DNA from: an uncultured Oscillospiraceae bacterium
GTDB taxonomy: Bacteria; Bacillota; Clostridia; Oscillospirales; Oscillospiraceae
Direction of reading: 5' to 3'
DNA length: 35,542 nt
Assembly: GCA_947624065.1 (NCBI GenBank)
Contig: CANQIO010000016.1
Span: forward strand, 1-35,542
Shown here: piece after piece, positions 15,033-23,203 of the stretch
Numbering within the stretch: the first letter of the stretch is position 1
Layout of the letters: each line of letters begins with the position of its first letter
Translations under genes and position numbers: made by a program
Notes under the pieces: model-generated
What the model was told of the DNA's origin: nothing
The model's database searches: none
Seen by the model: only the letters and a program-made list of their open reading frames with translations

Positions 15033-15890
15033 TCACAGCGCGTCCAGCACCTGCCGGATGTCCGCCTCGACGCAGATGGACCGGGAGGCGATGGGCCCGG
15101 GCGCGGCGGCGCCGCTCCGGCACACGCAGGCATATACGGCGTTTGCGTTCTTCCAGGTCATCTGCCAGAAGGGGTATTTGATGATGCCGGGGGTGTTGAA
15201 GCCCACGCCGAGCTCCCAAAAGAGGATATGCCGGCCCTGCCGGCCCTCCAGAAAGCTCTCGTATCGGGCCGCCGCGGCGTGCCAGCCCTCGTCCTCCGCG
15301 AATCGTTCGTCCGAGCGGAGGTTCATCGTCAGGGGCCTTCCGCAGCGGGGGCATACCGGCAGCAGATCGGCAGGAACGCGCATGTCCCGCTGCCGGGCCA
15401 CCATGGCGCGGATCGCGGCCTCGTTGTCATAGGTCGCCTGGGAGCACGGCTCGCTGCATTGGAACAGACCGTAATCCCCCTGGGTGTAAAACAGCCGCCG
15501 CTTTTCAAAGCCCGCCTTCTGGAAGCAGTGGTCCACGTTGGTGGTGATCACGAAATAGTCTTTGTCCCGCACCAGCGACAGCAGCTTCTCATAGACCGGC
15601 ACCGGCGGGTCCTGGTAGCGGTTGATGAAGATATAGCGGCTCCAGTAGGCCCAGAATTCCTCCGGGCTCTCAAAGGGGTAGAACCCGCCGGAATACATGT
15701 CCCGGAAGCCGTATTTGGCGGCGAAATCGGAGAAGGTCCGCTCGAACCGCTCCCCGCTGTATACGAATCCCGCCGCGGTGGACAGGCCGGAGCCCGCGCC
15801 GATGACCACCGCCTCCGCGGCGGCGAGCGCGTCCCGCAGCCGGCCGACTTCTTCTTCAAGCTTCCCGGCGGGCGCCATGCGTTTCGGCAT
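15033..15890 (-). CDS. Class-M sirtuin-like (SirTM) NAD-dependent enzyme, orphan
   Basis: This 285-residue Sir2-fold protein has the NAD-binding GAGSGLSTAAG (31-41) and ITTNVDHCF (115-123). The canonical catalytic histidine is absent: that region reads YTQGDYGLFQC. It matches SirTM sirtuins, described as protein mono-ADP-ribosyltransferases, in which Asn118, Gln137 and Arg192 matter; the equivalent residues fall at the same numbers here (Asn118, Gln137, Arg192 in MNLR). A CPRCG pair (180-184) replaces a full four-cysteine zinc site. SirTM genes usually sit with macrodomain, GcvH-like and lipoate-ligase genes, but none is nearby. The ATG at 15890 is 9 bases after AGGAGG; an ATG 9 bases upstream abuts that site, and the longer frame from 16019 overlaps the promoter. 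Confidence 0.85.
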   Translation of the reverse strand: MPKRMAPAGKLEEEVGRLRDALAAAEAVVIGAGSGLSTAAGFVYSGERFERTFSDFAAKYGFRDMYSGGFYPFESPEEFWAYWSRYIFINRYQDPPVPVYEKLLSLVRDKDYFVITTNVDHCFQKAGFEKRRLFYTQGDYGLFQCSEPCSQATYDNEAAIRAMVARQRDMRVPADLLPVCPRCGRPLTMNLRSDERFAEDEGWHAAAARYESFLEGRQGRHILFWELGVGFNTPGIIKYPFWQMTWKNANAVYACVCRSGAAAPGPIASRSICVEADIRQVLDAL

Positions 15891-15948
15891 ATGGACCATC
15901 CTCCTTCTCGCGCGCTCCGGCCCCGGCCGGAGCTTTTTCTTTCTTTCT

Positions 15949-15977
15949 ATTGTACCGCGAAAGCGCCGCCATTGCAA
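15949..15977 (-). promoter_or_regulatory. Promoter of the SirTM-like gene
   Basis: On the minus strand TTGCAA (15972-15977) and TACAAT (15949-15954) are separated by exactly 17 bases. Transcription would begin about 50 bases before the start codon at 15890. Confidence 0.75.
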
Positions 15978-16025
15978 CGGCGCGGCGGGAAAGGTGCGCT
16001 CGCGGGAACAATTTCGCAAAACCGG

Positions 16026-16054
16026 TAGACAGCCGGCGGGGGAGATGCTATAAT
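16026..16054 (+). promoter_or_regulatory. Promoter of the MATE exporter gene
   Basis: TAGACA (16026-16031; 5 of 6 matches) and TATAAT (16049-16054) are 17 bases apart, and TGC precedes the -10 (extended -10). It diverges from the sirtuin promoter about 50 bases away. Confidence 0.85.
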
Positions 16055-16103
16055 CGGGCGATATCGTAAGGCGGCGTCATTCCGCCGCGGCGAGGAAGAG
16101 GAC

Positions 16104-17537
16104 ATGGCAGTGGAACAGGAAAGACAGATCGGGGCCTCCCGGTTCCCCTGGGGCCCGTTTTTGAAGAGGCTGGCGGCCATCGGCATCCCGGTGGCGCTGC
16201 AGAACCTTCTCACCACCACCGCCAGCATGGTGGACACCATGATGGTGGCGCCCCTGGGAGAGCTCTCTGTGGGGGCGCTGGGGCTGTGCGCCCAGTTTTC
16301 CTCGCTGATGTTCTCCGGCTATTGGGGCTTTGTGGGCGGCGGGATGCTGTTCTTCTCCCAATACCACGGTGCCAGGGACGACGCGGGCATCGAGCGCAGC
16401 TACGGCATGACCTGGGTGTGCATGATGACGGTGGCGGCGGTGTTCGGCTGCGCGGCCATGTTCGCCCCGGAGCTGGTGATGCGGGTGTATACGGACAAGG
16501 CGGACATCCAGCGCATCGGCGTGCAGTATCTGCGCATCGTGGGCGTGGCCTATCTCATGCAGGTCTGGTCCATGGCCATGAGCAGCCTGCTGCGGGCCAC
16601 GGAGCGGGTGCGCATCCCCATGGCGGCGTCCGTCGCGTCGGTGGGGACGAACCTCTTCCTCAACTGGGTGTTCATCTACGGCCGCCTGGGCTGTCCGGCC
16701 ATGGGCATCCGGGGCGCGGCCCTGGCCACCACCGTGGCGGCGGCGGTGAATATGCTGGCCATCTATCTGATGGCCCGGGCCACGGGGTATCACCACCTCT
16801 TCCGGGTCCGGGAGCATTTTCGCTGGGACCGGGTCCATCTGAGGCAGTTTTTCAAAAAATGCTTCCCCATCATCTGCAACGAGGCGCTCATCGGCGTGGG
16901 GAACATGGTCATCAACGTCACCCTGGGCCGTCAGCCGGAGCAGGTGATCGCGGCGCTGGCGGTGTTCCGGACGCTGGAGGGGCTCATCATCGGCTTCTTC
17001 GCCGGGTTCTCCAACGCCTCCTCGGTACTGGTGGGCACCTGCGTGGGGGCGGGCCAGCTGGAGACGGCCTATGAGCGGGCCAAGCGGCTGGTGTATCTGT
17101 GCAGCGGCTTCATCCTGGCGGTGGGCGCGGCGCTGCTGGCCCTGCGGCGGCCGATCCTGACGGCCATGAGCCTGTCGGGTGCCTCCTATGAGGCGGGGGT
17201 GCGCATGCTGGCCATCTACGCGGCGGTGGCGGTGATCCGCATGGGCAACTGGATACAAAATGACACCTACCGTGCCAGCGGCGACGCGGTGACGGGCACG
17301 GTGCTGGAGATCGTGTTCATGTACGCGATGGTGCTGCCCTGCGTGCTGGCGGCGGGCTTCTGGCTGAAGGCGCCCTATTGGGTCATCTTCCTGTGCTGCT
17401 ATGTGGACGAGCCGGTCCGCTACTGCCTCATGCAGCGGCACCTCTATTCCGGCCGGTGGATCCGGCCCGTCACGGAGCAGGGCCTGGCGGCGCTGCCCGC
17501 CTTCCGGGCACGCCGGCCGAATGGGAAGTGGAAATAA
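16104..17537 (+). CDS. MATE family efflux transporter
   Basis: This 477-residue protein is a MATE (multidrug and toxic compound extrusion) family exporter, driven by a Na+ or H+ gradient. About twelve membrane spans are expected in two pseudo-repeated halves. The first begins with the characteristic IPVALQNLLTTTASMVDTMM (33-52 or so), and the second half starts near FFKKCFPIICNEALIG. The C-terminus is basic and cytoplasmic. An AAGAGGA-type site precedes the ATG. It stands alone with its own promoter and faces the convergent MFS gene. The substrate is not predictable. Confidence 0.9.
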   Translation: MAVEQERQIGASRFPWGPFLKRLAAIGIPVALQNLLTTTASMVDTMMVAPLGELSVGALGLCAQFSSLMFSGYWGFVGGGMLFFSQYHGARDDAGIERSYGMTWVCMMTVAAVFGCAAMFAPELVMRVYTDKADIQRIGVQYLRIVGVAYLMQVWSMAMSSLLRATERVRIPMAASVASVGTNLFLNWVFIYGRLGCPAMGIRGAALATTVAAAVNMLAIYLMARATGYHHLFRVREHFRWDRVHLRQFFKKCFPIICNEALIGVGNMVINVTLGRQPEQVIAALAVFRTLEGLIIGFFAGFSNASSVLVGTCVGAGQLETAYERAKRLVYLCSGFILAVGAALLALRRPILTAMSLSGASYEAGVRMLAIYAAVAVIRMGNWIQNDTYRASGDAVTGTVLEIVFMYAMVLPCVLAAGFWLKAPYWVIFLCCYVDEPVRYCLMQRHLYSGRWIRPVTEQGLAALPAFRARRPNGKWK

Positions 17538-17543
17538 AGAAAA

Positions 17544-17567
17544 CGCCCGGTCCTTTTGGACCGGGCG
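17544..17567 (-). terminator. Terminator of the MFS gene (convergent with the MATE gene)
   Basis: A perfect 10-bp stem (17544-17553 with 17558-17567) with a 4-base loop lies between the two convergent genes. On the minus strand it is followed by TTTTCTTTATTT, so it terminates the MFS transcript best. Confidence 0.85.
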
Positions 17568-17577
17568 GCGATGTTTT

Positions 17578-18813
17578 TCAGGCCCTCTTCCGGGCGGAGA
17601 GGATGTAAAAGGGGACGGCCGCCAGCTGCGCGGCTACGGACAGCGCCGCCATGGCCGGGATGCTCACGTCGTAAAGAAGCCCCAAAAGCCAGCTGCCCAA
17701 AAACCAGAAGATCCCAAAGGCAAACTCGAACACGCCATAGCCGGTGGCCCGGCTGGCCTTGGGCACCATGGTGGTGACGGCGGCCTTCAGGATGGACTCC
17801 TGGGCGCCCATGCCCACGCCCCACAGGGCGATGCCAGCCAGCAGGGCCGGCACCGAGTCCGCGACGAATACCAGGATGGCGAAGGGCGCCGAGAGCACCG
17901 TGGACCACACCAGGGCCCAGGGACCCTTTTTGTCATACAGCACCCCGAACACCAGCGCGGCCACCGCGTCCACCAGCATGGCCCCGGCGTACAGCAGCGG
18001 CAGAGTGCCGGTGGTGATGAGCGAGCCCGTCTCCGCCAGGCCCGCCGCCAGGTCCGTATAGGTCCGGGATACGTGCATGATGATGAGGGAGTAGTCGATG
18101 AAGCCGAAGGCGAACAGGCTGATGCCGGCGATGTAGAGCTTGAAGGGCCGCTCCAGCCGGAAGGGCACGTACTCCTTCGGCTCCGGCTCGAACTTCTCCG
18201 GATCGGGGAAGCGGCTGCGGGTGATGAGCAGCAATACCAGCGTGATGGCGCCGGGAATGGCCAGCACCGCGAAGGCGGCGGAATAGACCTCAAACGCCGT
18301 GCCGCCGGTGCGGCGCAGCATCACCAGGTACAGCAGCACCGGCCCCAGAAACGCGCCGAACTGGTCCAGCACTTCCTGGATGCCAAAGCTCCGGCCGGCC
18401 CCCTCCTGGGACGCGGCAAAGGACATGATGGTGTCCTTGGCGGGCTTTTTGATGGCCTTTCCCATCCGCTGGATCACCAGCAGGCCGCAGGCGGCGACCC
18501 AGCCGTGCTCGCCCACCAGTGCCAGCGCCGGCACCGCCGCGATGTCCAGCGCGTAGCCCAGGATGGTCATGGGCCAGTATTTCCCGGTCCTGTCGGTGAG
18601 CCGGCCGAACACGTAGCGCATGGAGTAGCCCACCAGTTCCCCCAGGCCGGAGATGAATCCGATGGTCCCGGCGGAGGCCCCCAGCAGGGCCAGATAGGCT
18701 CCCCGGATGCTGGAGGCGCCCTCGTGGGTCATGTCGGAGAACAGGCTCACCACGCCGAAGAGCAATATGAACGCCATGGCCCGGCTGACGCGCCGGGGCG
18801 GTTTTGATCGCAT
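17578..18813 (-). CDS. MFS family transporter
   Basis: This 411-residue protein is a major facilitator superfamily transporter with about twelve spans. After a basic N-terminus the first helix reads AFILLFGVVSLFSDMTHEGA, a start typical of one clostridial and archaeal MFS subgroup; the loop-2 motif is present as FGRLTDRTGKYWP. A charged central loop (DPEKFEPEPKEY) separates the two six-helix halves. A GGGAGGCG site precedes the ATG. Its promoter is divergent from that of the RNA methyltransferase gene. The substrate is unknown; drug or metabolite export is plausible. Confidence 0.88.
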   Translation of the reverse strand: MRSKPPRRVSRAMAFILLFGVVSLFSDMTHEGASSIRGAYLALLGASAGTIGFISGLGELVGYSMRYVFGRLTDRTGKYWPMTILGYALDIAAVPALALVGEHGWVAACGLLVIQRMGKAIKKPAKDTIMSFAASQEGAGRSFGIQEVLDQFGAFLGPVLLYLVMLRRTGGTAFEVYSAAFAVLAIPGAITLVLLLITRSRFPDPEKFEPEPKEYVPFRLERPFKLYIAGISLFAFGFIDYSLIIMHVSRTYTDLAAGLAETGSLITTGTLPLLYAGAMLVDAVAALVFGVLYDKKGPWALVWSTVLSAPFAILVFVADSVPALLAGIALWGVGMGAQESILKAAVTTMVPKASRATGYGVFEFAFGIFWFLGSWLLGLLYDVSIPAMAALSVAAQLAAVPFYILSARKRA

Positions 18814-18842
18814 GGGTCACGCCTCCCGGATCGGTTTGCTCT

Positions 18843-18870
18843 ATCATAGCACGGCCTGCGGCCCTGTCAA
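18843..18870 (-). promoter_or_regulatory. Promoter of the MFS gene
   Basis: On the minus strand a perfect TTGACA (18865-18870) is followed after 16 bases by TATGAT (18843-18848), preceded by TGC. Confidence 0.8.
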
Positions 18871-18885
18871 GGCCCGCGGGGCAAA

Positions 18886-18914
18886 TTGACAAAGCCGCCG
18901 GGAGGCTTTATACT
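18886..18914 (+). promoter_or_regulatory. Promoter of the RNA methyltransferase gene
   Basis: A perfect TTGACA (18886-18891), a 17-base spacer and TATACT (18909-18914). Its -35 lies only 15 bases from that of the divergent MFS promoter, so the two could compete for polymerase. Confidence 0.85.
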
Positions 18915-18948
18915 GGAGGAAAAAACGAGATGGAAAGTGCTGGAAACG

Positions 18949-19683
18949 ATGGAAGCGATACGGTCTCGACGCAATGAACTGGTGAAGCGAGTGGCGGCCC
19001 TGGGGGCGGACCCCAAGGCACGGCAGCAGGCGGGGGAGTATCTGTGCGCCGGGGCGACGCTGCTGGCCGAGGCGGTATCCTCCGGGGCGGAGATCACGTG
19101 CGTGCTGGCAACGGAGCAGCTGCCGGACCTGCCGGTGCGCCTGGTGACGCCGGAGGTGCTGCGGGCGGTGTCGCCGCTGCAAAACAGCCCCGGCCCGGTG
19201 TTCACCGTGCGCATGCGGCCTATCCCGCCGGCGGAGACCCTGCGCCGGGTGGTGGTGCTGGAGAACGTCCAGGACCCGGGGAACGTGGGCACTGTGCTGC
19301 GCACGGCGGACGCCTTCGGCGCGGACCTGGTGGTCCTTTGTGGGGCCTGCGCCGACCCCTATAACCCCAAGACTGTCCGGGCCACCATGGGGGCCATCTT
19401 CCGCCAGAGCGTGGTGAGGACCGATGTGGACGGCCTGGCGGCCGTGCTGCGGGGCCTGCCCCTGTATGGGGCCGCCCTGGCGCCGGGCGGGATGGATGTG
19501 CGCGCGCTGCCCGAGGGGCCGCTGGCGGTGGCCGTGGGCAACGAGGGCAGGGGCCTGAGCGGGGAGCTGCTGGCCAAATGCGCCGGCACGGTGCGCATCC
19601 CCATGGGCCCGAGGACCGAGAGCCTGAACGCCGCGGTGGCCGCGGCGGTGCTGATGTGGGAAATGGCGAGATCGGATATCTGA
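18949..19683 (+). CDS. TrmH/SpoU family RNA 2'-O-methyltransferase
   Basis: This 244-residue enzyme belongs to the SPOUT (TrmH/SpoU) superfamily, which methylates the ribose 2'-OH of tRNA or rRNA using S-adenosylmethionine. The N-terminal 85 residues form a substrate-binding domain. The C-terminal knot carries motif 1 VVVLENVQDPGNVGTVLRTA, motif 2 AVGNEGRGLS and motif 3 IPMGPRTESLNAAVAAAVL. Upstream in-frame starts fall in the promoter or between it and the -10, so the ATG at 18949 is chosen; a GTG at 18937 is the alternative, and the ribosome binding site is weak for either. Which RNA is modified is unclear; similar clostridial genes are labelled 23S rRNA methyltransferases. Confidence 0.85.
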   Translation: MEAIRSRRNELVKRVAALGADPKARQQAGEYLCAGATLLAEAVSSGAEITCVLATEQLPDLPVRLVTPEVLRAVSPLQNSPGPVFTVRMRPIPPAETLRRVVVLENVQDPGNVGTVLRTADAFGADLVVLCGACADPYNPKTVRATMGAIFRQSVVRTDVDGLAAVLRGLPLYGAALAPGGMDVRALPEGPLAVAVGNEGRGLSGELLAKCAGTVRIPMGPRTESLNAAVAAAVLMWEMARSDI

Positions 19684-19702
19684 TCAGGATCTGTATGGGG
19701 GA

Positions 19703-19761
19703 GCTCGAGGGGGGCGGGAGCCCCGCCTCGAATGGGAACTGACGCCCCGCGCGAAGCGCGG
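19703..19761 (+). other. Structured intergenic stretch before dprA
   Basis: Two inverted repeats occupy this short intergenic stretch: an imperfect hairpin with arms beginning CTCGAGG and ending CCTCGA (about 19703-19729), and a short perfect one, CCGCGC-GAA-GCGCGG (19747-19761). Neither is followed by a T-run, so a standard terminator is unlikely. They could be leader structures of dprA or a small repeat element. Confidence 0.4.
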
Positions 19762-19782
19762 CGAACGTATTTGGAGGCGGAT

Positions 19783-20934
19783 ATGGCAAGACTGAAATAC
19801 TGGGTGTGGCTCAGCTGCGTCACCGGTGTGCGGCCCATGATGAAATACCGCCTGGCGGAGGCCATGGGCGGGCCGGAGCGGATCTTTTTCGCCGAGCGGG
19901 AGGAACTGCTGGCGGCGGACCCGCTGCTGCAGAGCGCCGAGGCGGACAAGCTCTGCGACAAGAGCATGGAGCGGGCGGCAAAGGCGGTCAGCTTCTGCGA
20001 GGAGCACGCCATCACGGTCCTGACCATGCAGGACGCGGCGTATCCCGAGCGGCTGCGGCATATCCCTGACCCGCCGGCGGTGCTGTATGTGTGGGGAAAG
20101 CTGCCGCCGGTGGACGACACGGCCCTCATCGCCGTGGTGGGCACCCGCAAGGCCACGCCCTATGGGCTCAAGATGGCGGGGCAGATCGGCCGGGAGCTGG
20201 CCCAGGGCGGCGCCGTGGTGATCTCCGGCCTGGCGGAGGGATGCGACGCCGCAGCCATGGAGGCGGCCCTCCGGGCCGGCGGCGTGACGGTGGGCGTGCT
20301 GGGCACGGCCATCGACCAGGTCTATCCCGCCCGGCACCGGGCCCTCTTTGAAGAGGTCCGGGCCAGAGGCGCGCTGGTCAGCGAGTATCCGCCCCAGGCC
20401 AGGACCTATCCGACGGATTTCAAGCAGCGCAACCGGATCATCACCGGGCTCTCCCTGGGCGTGGTGGTCGTGGAGGCGCCGCTGCGCAGCGGCACCCGTT
20501 CCACCGCCGACCATGCCCTGGAGCAGGGGCGGGACGTGTTCGCCGTGCCCGGCAACGCGGACGCTTACGCCAGCGCCGGCTGCAACGAGCTCATCGCCCA
20601 GGGGGCCGCGCCCGTCACCGGCGGAGCCGCCGTTTTGCGGGCCTATGCGGGCCGTCCTGAGCTTTTTCAGCAGGAACCGGCACAGATACCTATTAAAAAT
20701 ACGATTGACAAGCCACGGGACATAGTTTATATTGACGTCACAGACCGGATGGACTCGCTTCCGCCGGTCCAGCGGCAGGTATTGTCGGTGATGACGCGGC
20801 CGGATATGCACGCCGACGACATCATCGCGGCGGCGGGCCTGTCCGCCCAGGAGACCCTGGCGGCCCTGACCATGCTCCAGCTGACGGGCTTCGTGGCCCA
20901 GGGAGCCGGGAAGCGGTATACCCGCAAAATTTGA
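19783..20934 (+). CDS. dprA: DNA-processing protein DprA
   Basis: This 383-residue protein is DprA, which binds single-stranded DNA and loads RecA during natural transformation, and is also common in bacteria not known to be competent. It has a helical N-terminal region, then the Rossmann-like DprA domain: VVGTRKATPYG, VISGLAEGCDAAAM, and the very conserved FKQRNRIITGLSLGVVVVEA followed by RSGTRSTADHAL and DVFAVPGN. The C-terminal 60 residues look like a winged-helix domain. The ATG at 19783 follows a TTGGAGG site; the longer frame from 19732 has no such site. It is followed after 16 bases by topA, a usual pairing in Firmicutes. Confidence 0.93.
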   Translation: MARLKYWVWLSCVTGVRPMMKYRLAEAMGGPERIFFAEREELLAADPLLQSAEADKLCDKSMERAAKAVSFCEEHAITVLTMQDAAYPERLRHIPDPPAVLYVWGKLPPVDDTALIAVVGTRKATPYGLKMAGQIGRELAQGGAVVISGLAEGCDAAAMEAALRAGGVTVGVLGTAIDQVYPARHRALFEEVRARGALVSEYPPQARTYPTDFKQRNRIITGLSLGVVVVEAPLRSGTRSTADHALEQGRDVFAVPGNADAYASAGCNELIAQGAAPVTGGAAVLRAYAGRPELFQQEPAQIPIKNTIDKPRDIVYIDVTDRMDSLPPVQRQVLSVMTRPDMHADDIIAAAGLSAQETLAALTMLQLTGFVAQGAGKRYTRKI

Positions 20935-20950
20935 ATGAGTGAGGAATACG

Positions 20951-23203
20951 ATGGCAGCAGCTAAGACCGATCTTGTGATCGTGGAGTCGCCCGCAAAGGC
21001 GAAGACCATAGAGAGATATCTGGGCAGCGGCTATAAGGTGGTGGCCTCCATGGGCCACCTGCGGGACCTGCCCAAGAGCACCATGGGCGTGGATATTGAG
21101 CACGGCTTTGAGCCGGATTACAGGCCGGTCAAGGGCCGGGAGGACGTGATCGAGCAGCTCCGCAAGGCGTCCAAAAAGGCGGGGACCGTCTATCTGGCGA
21201 CAGACCCGGACCGGGAGGGCGAGGCCATCTCCTGGCATTTGAAGGAGCTTTTGGACATCCCCGACGAGAAGGCCCGGCGGGTGACCTTCAACGAGATCAC
21301 CAAAAACGTCGTCAAGGAGGGCATCGCCCATCCCCGGGACATCGACCAGGATCTGGTGGACGCCCAGCAGGCCCGGCGCATCCTGGACCGAATCGTGGGC
21401 TATAAGCTCAGCCCCTTGCTGTGGCGGAAGATCCGAAAGGGCCTGTCCGCCGGCCGCGTCCAGTCCGTGGCCACCCGGATGGTGCTGGACAGGGAGCGGG
21501 AGATCAGCAATTTCAAGCCGGAGGAATACTGGTATCTGAACGCCCAGCTCAAGACCCGGAAGGGCGAGAGCTTCAAAGCTGTGTTCCACGGCACCGAGAA
21601 GAAAAAGATCGAGCTGAAGAGCGAGGCGGAGGTCAACGCCGTGGCGGACGCCGTGCGGGGAAAACCCTTCACCATCTCCGCCGTGACCCACGGCACCAAA
21701 AAGCGCAGCCCCTCGCCCCCCTTCATCACCTCCACCCTCCAGCAGGAGGCGTCCCGCCGGCTGGGCATGACGCCCCGGCGGACCATGTCCATCGCCCAGC
21801 AGCTGTACGAAGGCGTGGACATCGAGGGGGAGGGCACCATCGGCCTGATCACCTATATGCGTACCGACTCGCTGCGTCTTTCCGAGGACGCGCTGGCCGC
21901 CGCCGGGCAGTTCATCACCGCCCACTACGGCCAGGAGTATTACTACGGCAAGCCCCGCCGCTATAAGACCGGCTCCAACGCCCAGGACGCCCATGAGGCC
22001 ATCCGGCCCAGCGTGCCCAGCCTGACGCCCGAGCGGGTGAAAAAGAGCCTGACCGGGGAGCAGTACCGGCTCTACCGGCTGATCTGGGGCCGCTTTACCG
22101 CCAGCCAGATGGCCAACGCGGTCTATGACAACATCACCGCGGACGCGGCGTGCGAGGGGTATATCTTCCGGGCCTACCACTCCAAGATCGCCTTCCCCGG
22201 CTATACCGCCGTGTATGAGGACAACCGGGACGAGGACGAGGAAGAGGGCGGCAGAAAGCCCCTCCCGGAGCTGACCGAGGGCCAGAGCGTGGCGCTGGAA
22301 AAGCTGGACGGCGAACAGCACTTCACCGCGCCGCCCTCCCGTTATTCCGAGGCTACCCTGATCCGGGCCCTGGAAGAAAAGGGCATCGGCCGGCCCAGCA
22401 CCTATGCCCCCACCATCACCACCATCACCGCCCGGGAGTATGTGGTCAAGGAGGGGAAATACCTCAAGCCCACCCCCCTGGGGGAGACGGTCACCAAGCT
22501 CATGGAGGAGCGCTTCCCCGACATCGTGGACGTGAAGTTCACCGCCAGGATGGAGGACACCCTGGATAAGGTGGAGGAAGGACAGGCCGACTGGAAGGGC
22601 GTGCTGGGCGAGTTCTACGAGGGCTTTGCCAAGGACCTGGACCAGGCGGAGGAGGCCCTCTCCGGCACCCGCATCAAGGTCCCCGACGAGGTCTCGGCGG
22701 AGATCTGCCCCAACTGCGGGCGGAACCTGGTGGTCAAATCCGGCCGGTTCGGCCGGTTCCTGGCCTGCCCCGGCTATCCCGAGTGCAGCTTCACCATGCC
22801 CCTGGTGGTGGAGATGCCCGGCCGGTGCCCCAAGTGCGGCGGGCGCATCTTCAAGCGCACCAGCAAAAAGGGCTACACCTACTACGCCTGCGAAAAGGGC
22901 GCCGAGTGCGGCTTTATGAGCTGGGACGTGCCCACCAAGGACGACTGCCCGGTGTGCGGCAAGACCATGTTCAAGCTGGCGGGCAAGGGCCAGCGAAAGC
23001 CCTTCTGCATCAACGAGGCGTGCTCCAACTTCCTGCCGGAGGACAAGCGGGGCTACCGACGCCGGCGGACGAGTTCCGCCGCCTCCGAAGAAGAGACGGC
23101 CGAGACCGGGGCTCCGGCCAAGAAGCCGGCCGCGGCGAAAAAGACCGCCGCCAAGAAGCCGGCCGCGGCGAAAAAGACCGCCGCCAAAAAGGAGAAGGCC
23201 TGA
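20951..23203 (+). CDS. topA: DNA topoisomerase I
   Basis: This 750-residue type IA topoisomerase relaxes negatively supercoiled DNA. It starts with the Toprim domain (VIVESPAKAKTIERYLG, and TDPDREGEAISWHL), and the catalytic tyrosine is Tyr302 in ITYMRTDSLRLS. The C-terminus carries three four-cysteine zinc-ribbon modules, beginning CPNCGRNL, CPKCGGRI and CPVCGKTM. After these comes a lysine/alanine/proline tail encoded by a perfect 33-bp tandem duplication at 23117-23182. The ATG at 20951 is preferred to the GTG at 20939 because of a GAGG site between them. The stop overlaps the trmFO start (TGATG). Confidence 0.95.
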   Translation: MAAAKTDLVIVESPAKAKTIERYLGSGYKVVASMGHLRDLPKSTMGVDIEHGFEPDYRPVKGREDVIEQLRKASKKAGTVYLATDPDREGEAISWHLKELLDIPDEKARRVTFNEITKNVVKEGIAHPRDIDQDLVDAQQARRILDRIVGYKLSPLLWRKIRKGLSAGRVQSVATRMVLDREREISNFKPEEYWYLNAQLKTRKGESFKAVFHGTEKKKIELKSEAEVNAVADAVRGKPFTISAVTHGTKKRSPSPPFITSTLQQEASRRLGMTPRRTMSIAQQLYEGVDIEGEGTIGLITYMRTDSLRLSEDALAAAGQFITAHYGQEYYYGKPRRYKTGSNAQDAHEAIRPSVPSLTPERVKKSLTGEQYRLYRLIWGRFTASQMANAVYDNITADAACEGYIFRAYHSKIAFPGYTAVYEDNRDEDEEEGGRKPLPELTEGQSVALEKLDGEQHFTAPPSRYSEATLIRALEEKGIGRPSTYAPTITTITAREYVVKEGKYLKPTPLGETVTKLMEERFPDIVDVKFTARMEDTLDKVEEGQADWKGVLGEFYEGFAKDLDQAEEALSGTRIKVPDEVSAEICPNCGRNLVVKSGRFGRFLACPGYPECSFTMPLVVEMPGRCPKCGGRIFKRTSKKGYTYYACEKGAECGFMSWDVPTKDDCPVCGKTMFKLAGKGQRKPFCINEACSNFLPEDKRGYRRRRTSSAASEEETAETGAPAKKPAAAKKTAAKKPAAAKKTAAKKEKA
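23117..23191 (+). repeat. 33-bp tandem repeat encoding the topA basic tail
   Basis: Two perfect 33-bp copies (23117-23149, 23150-23182) and the start of a third encode an 11-residue unit rich in Lys, Ala and Pro (AKKPAAAKKTA). Such tails resemble histone H1-like basic tails and can vary in copy number through slippage. Confidence 0.9.

Noticed and set aside
6149-15890. A SIR2-HerA defence pair
   Set aside because: The sirtuin is over 6 kb from the HerA-like gene, on the other strand, with its own promoter and terminator, and is of the SirTM class rather than the defence NADase type.
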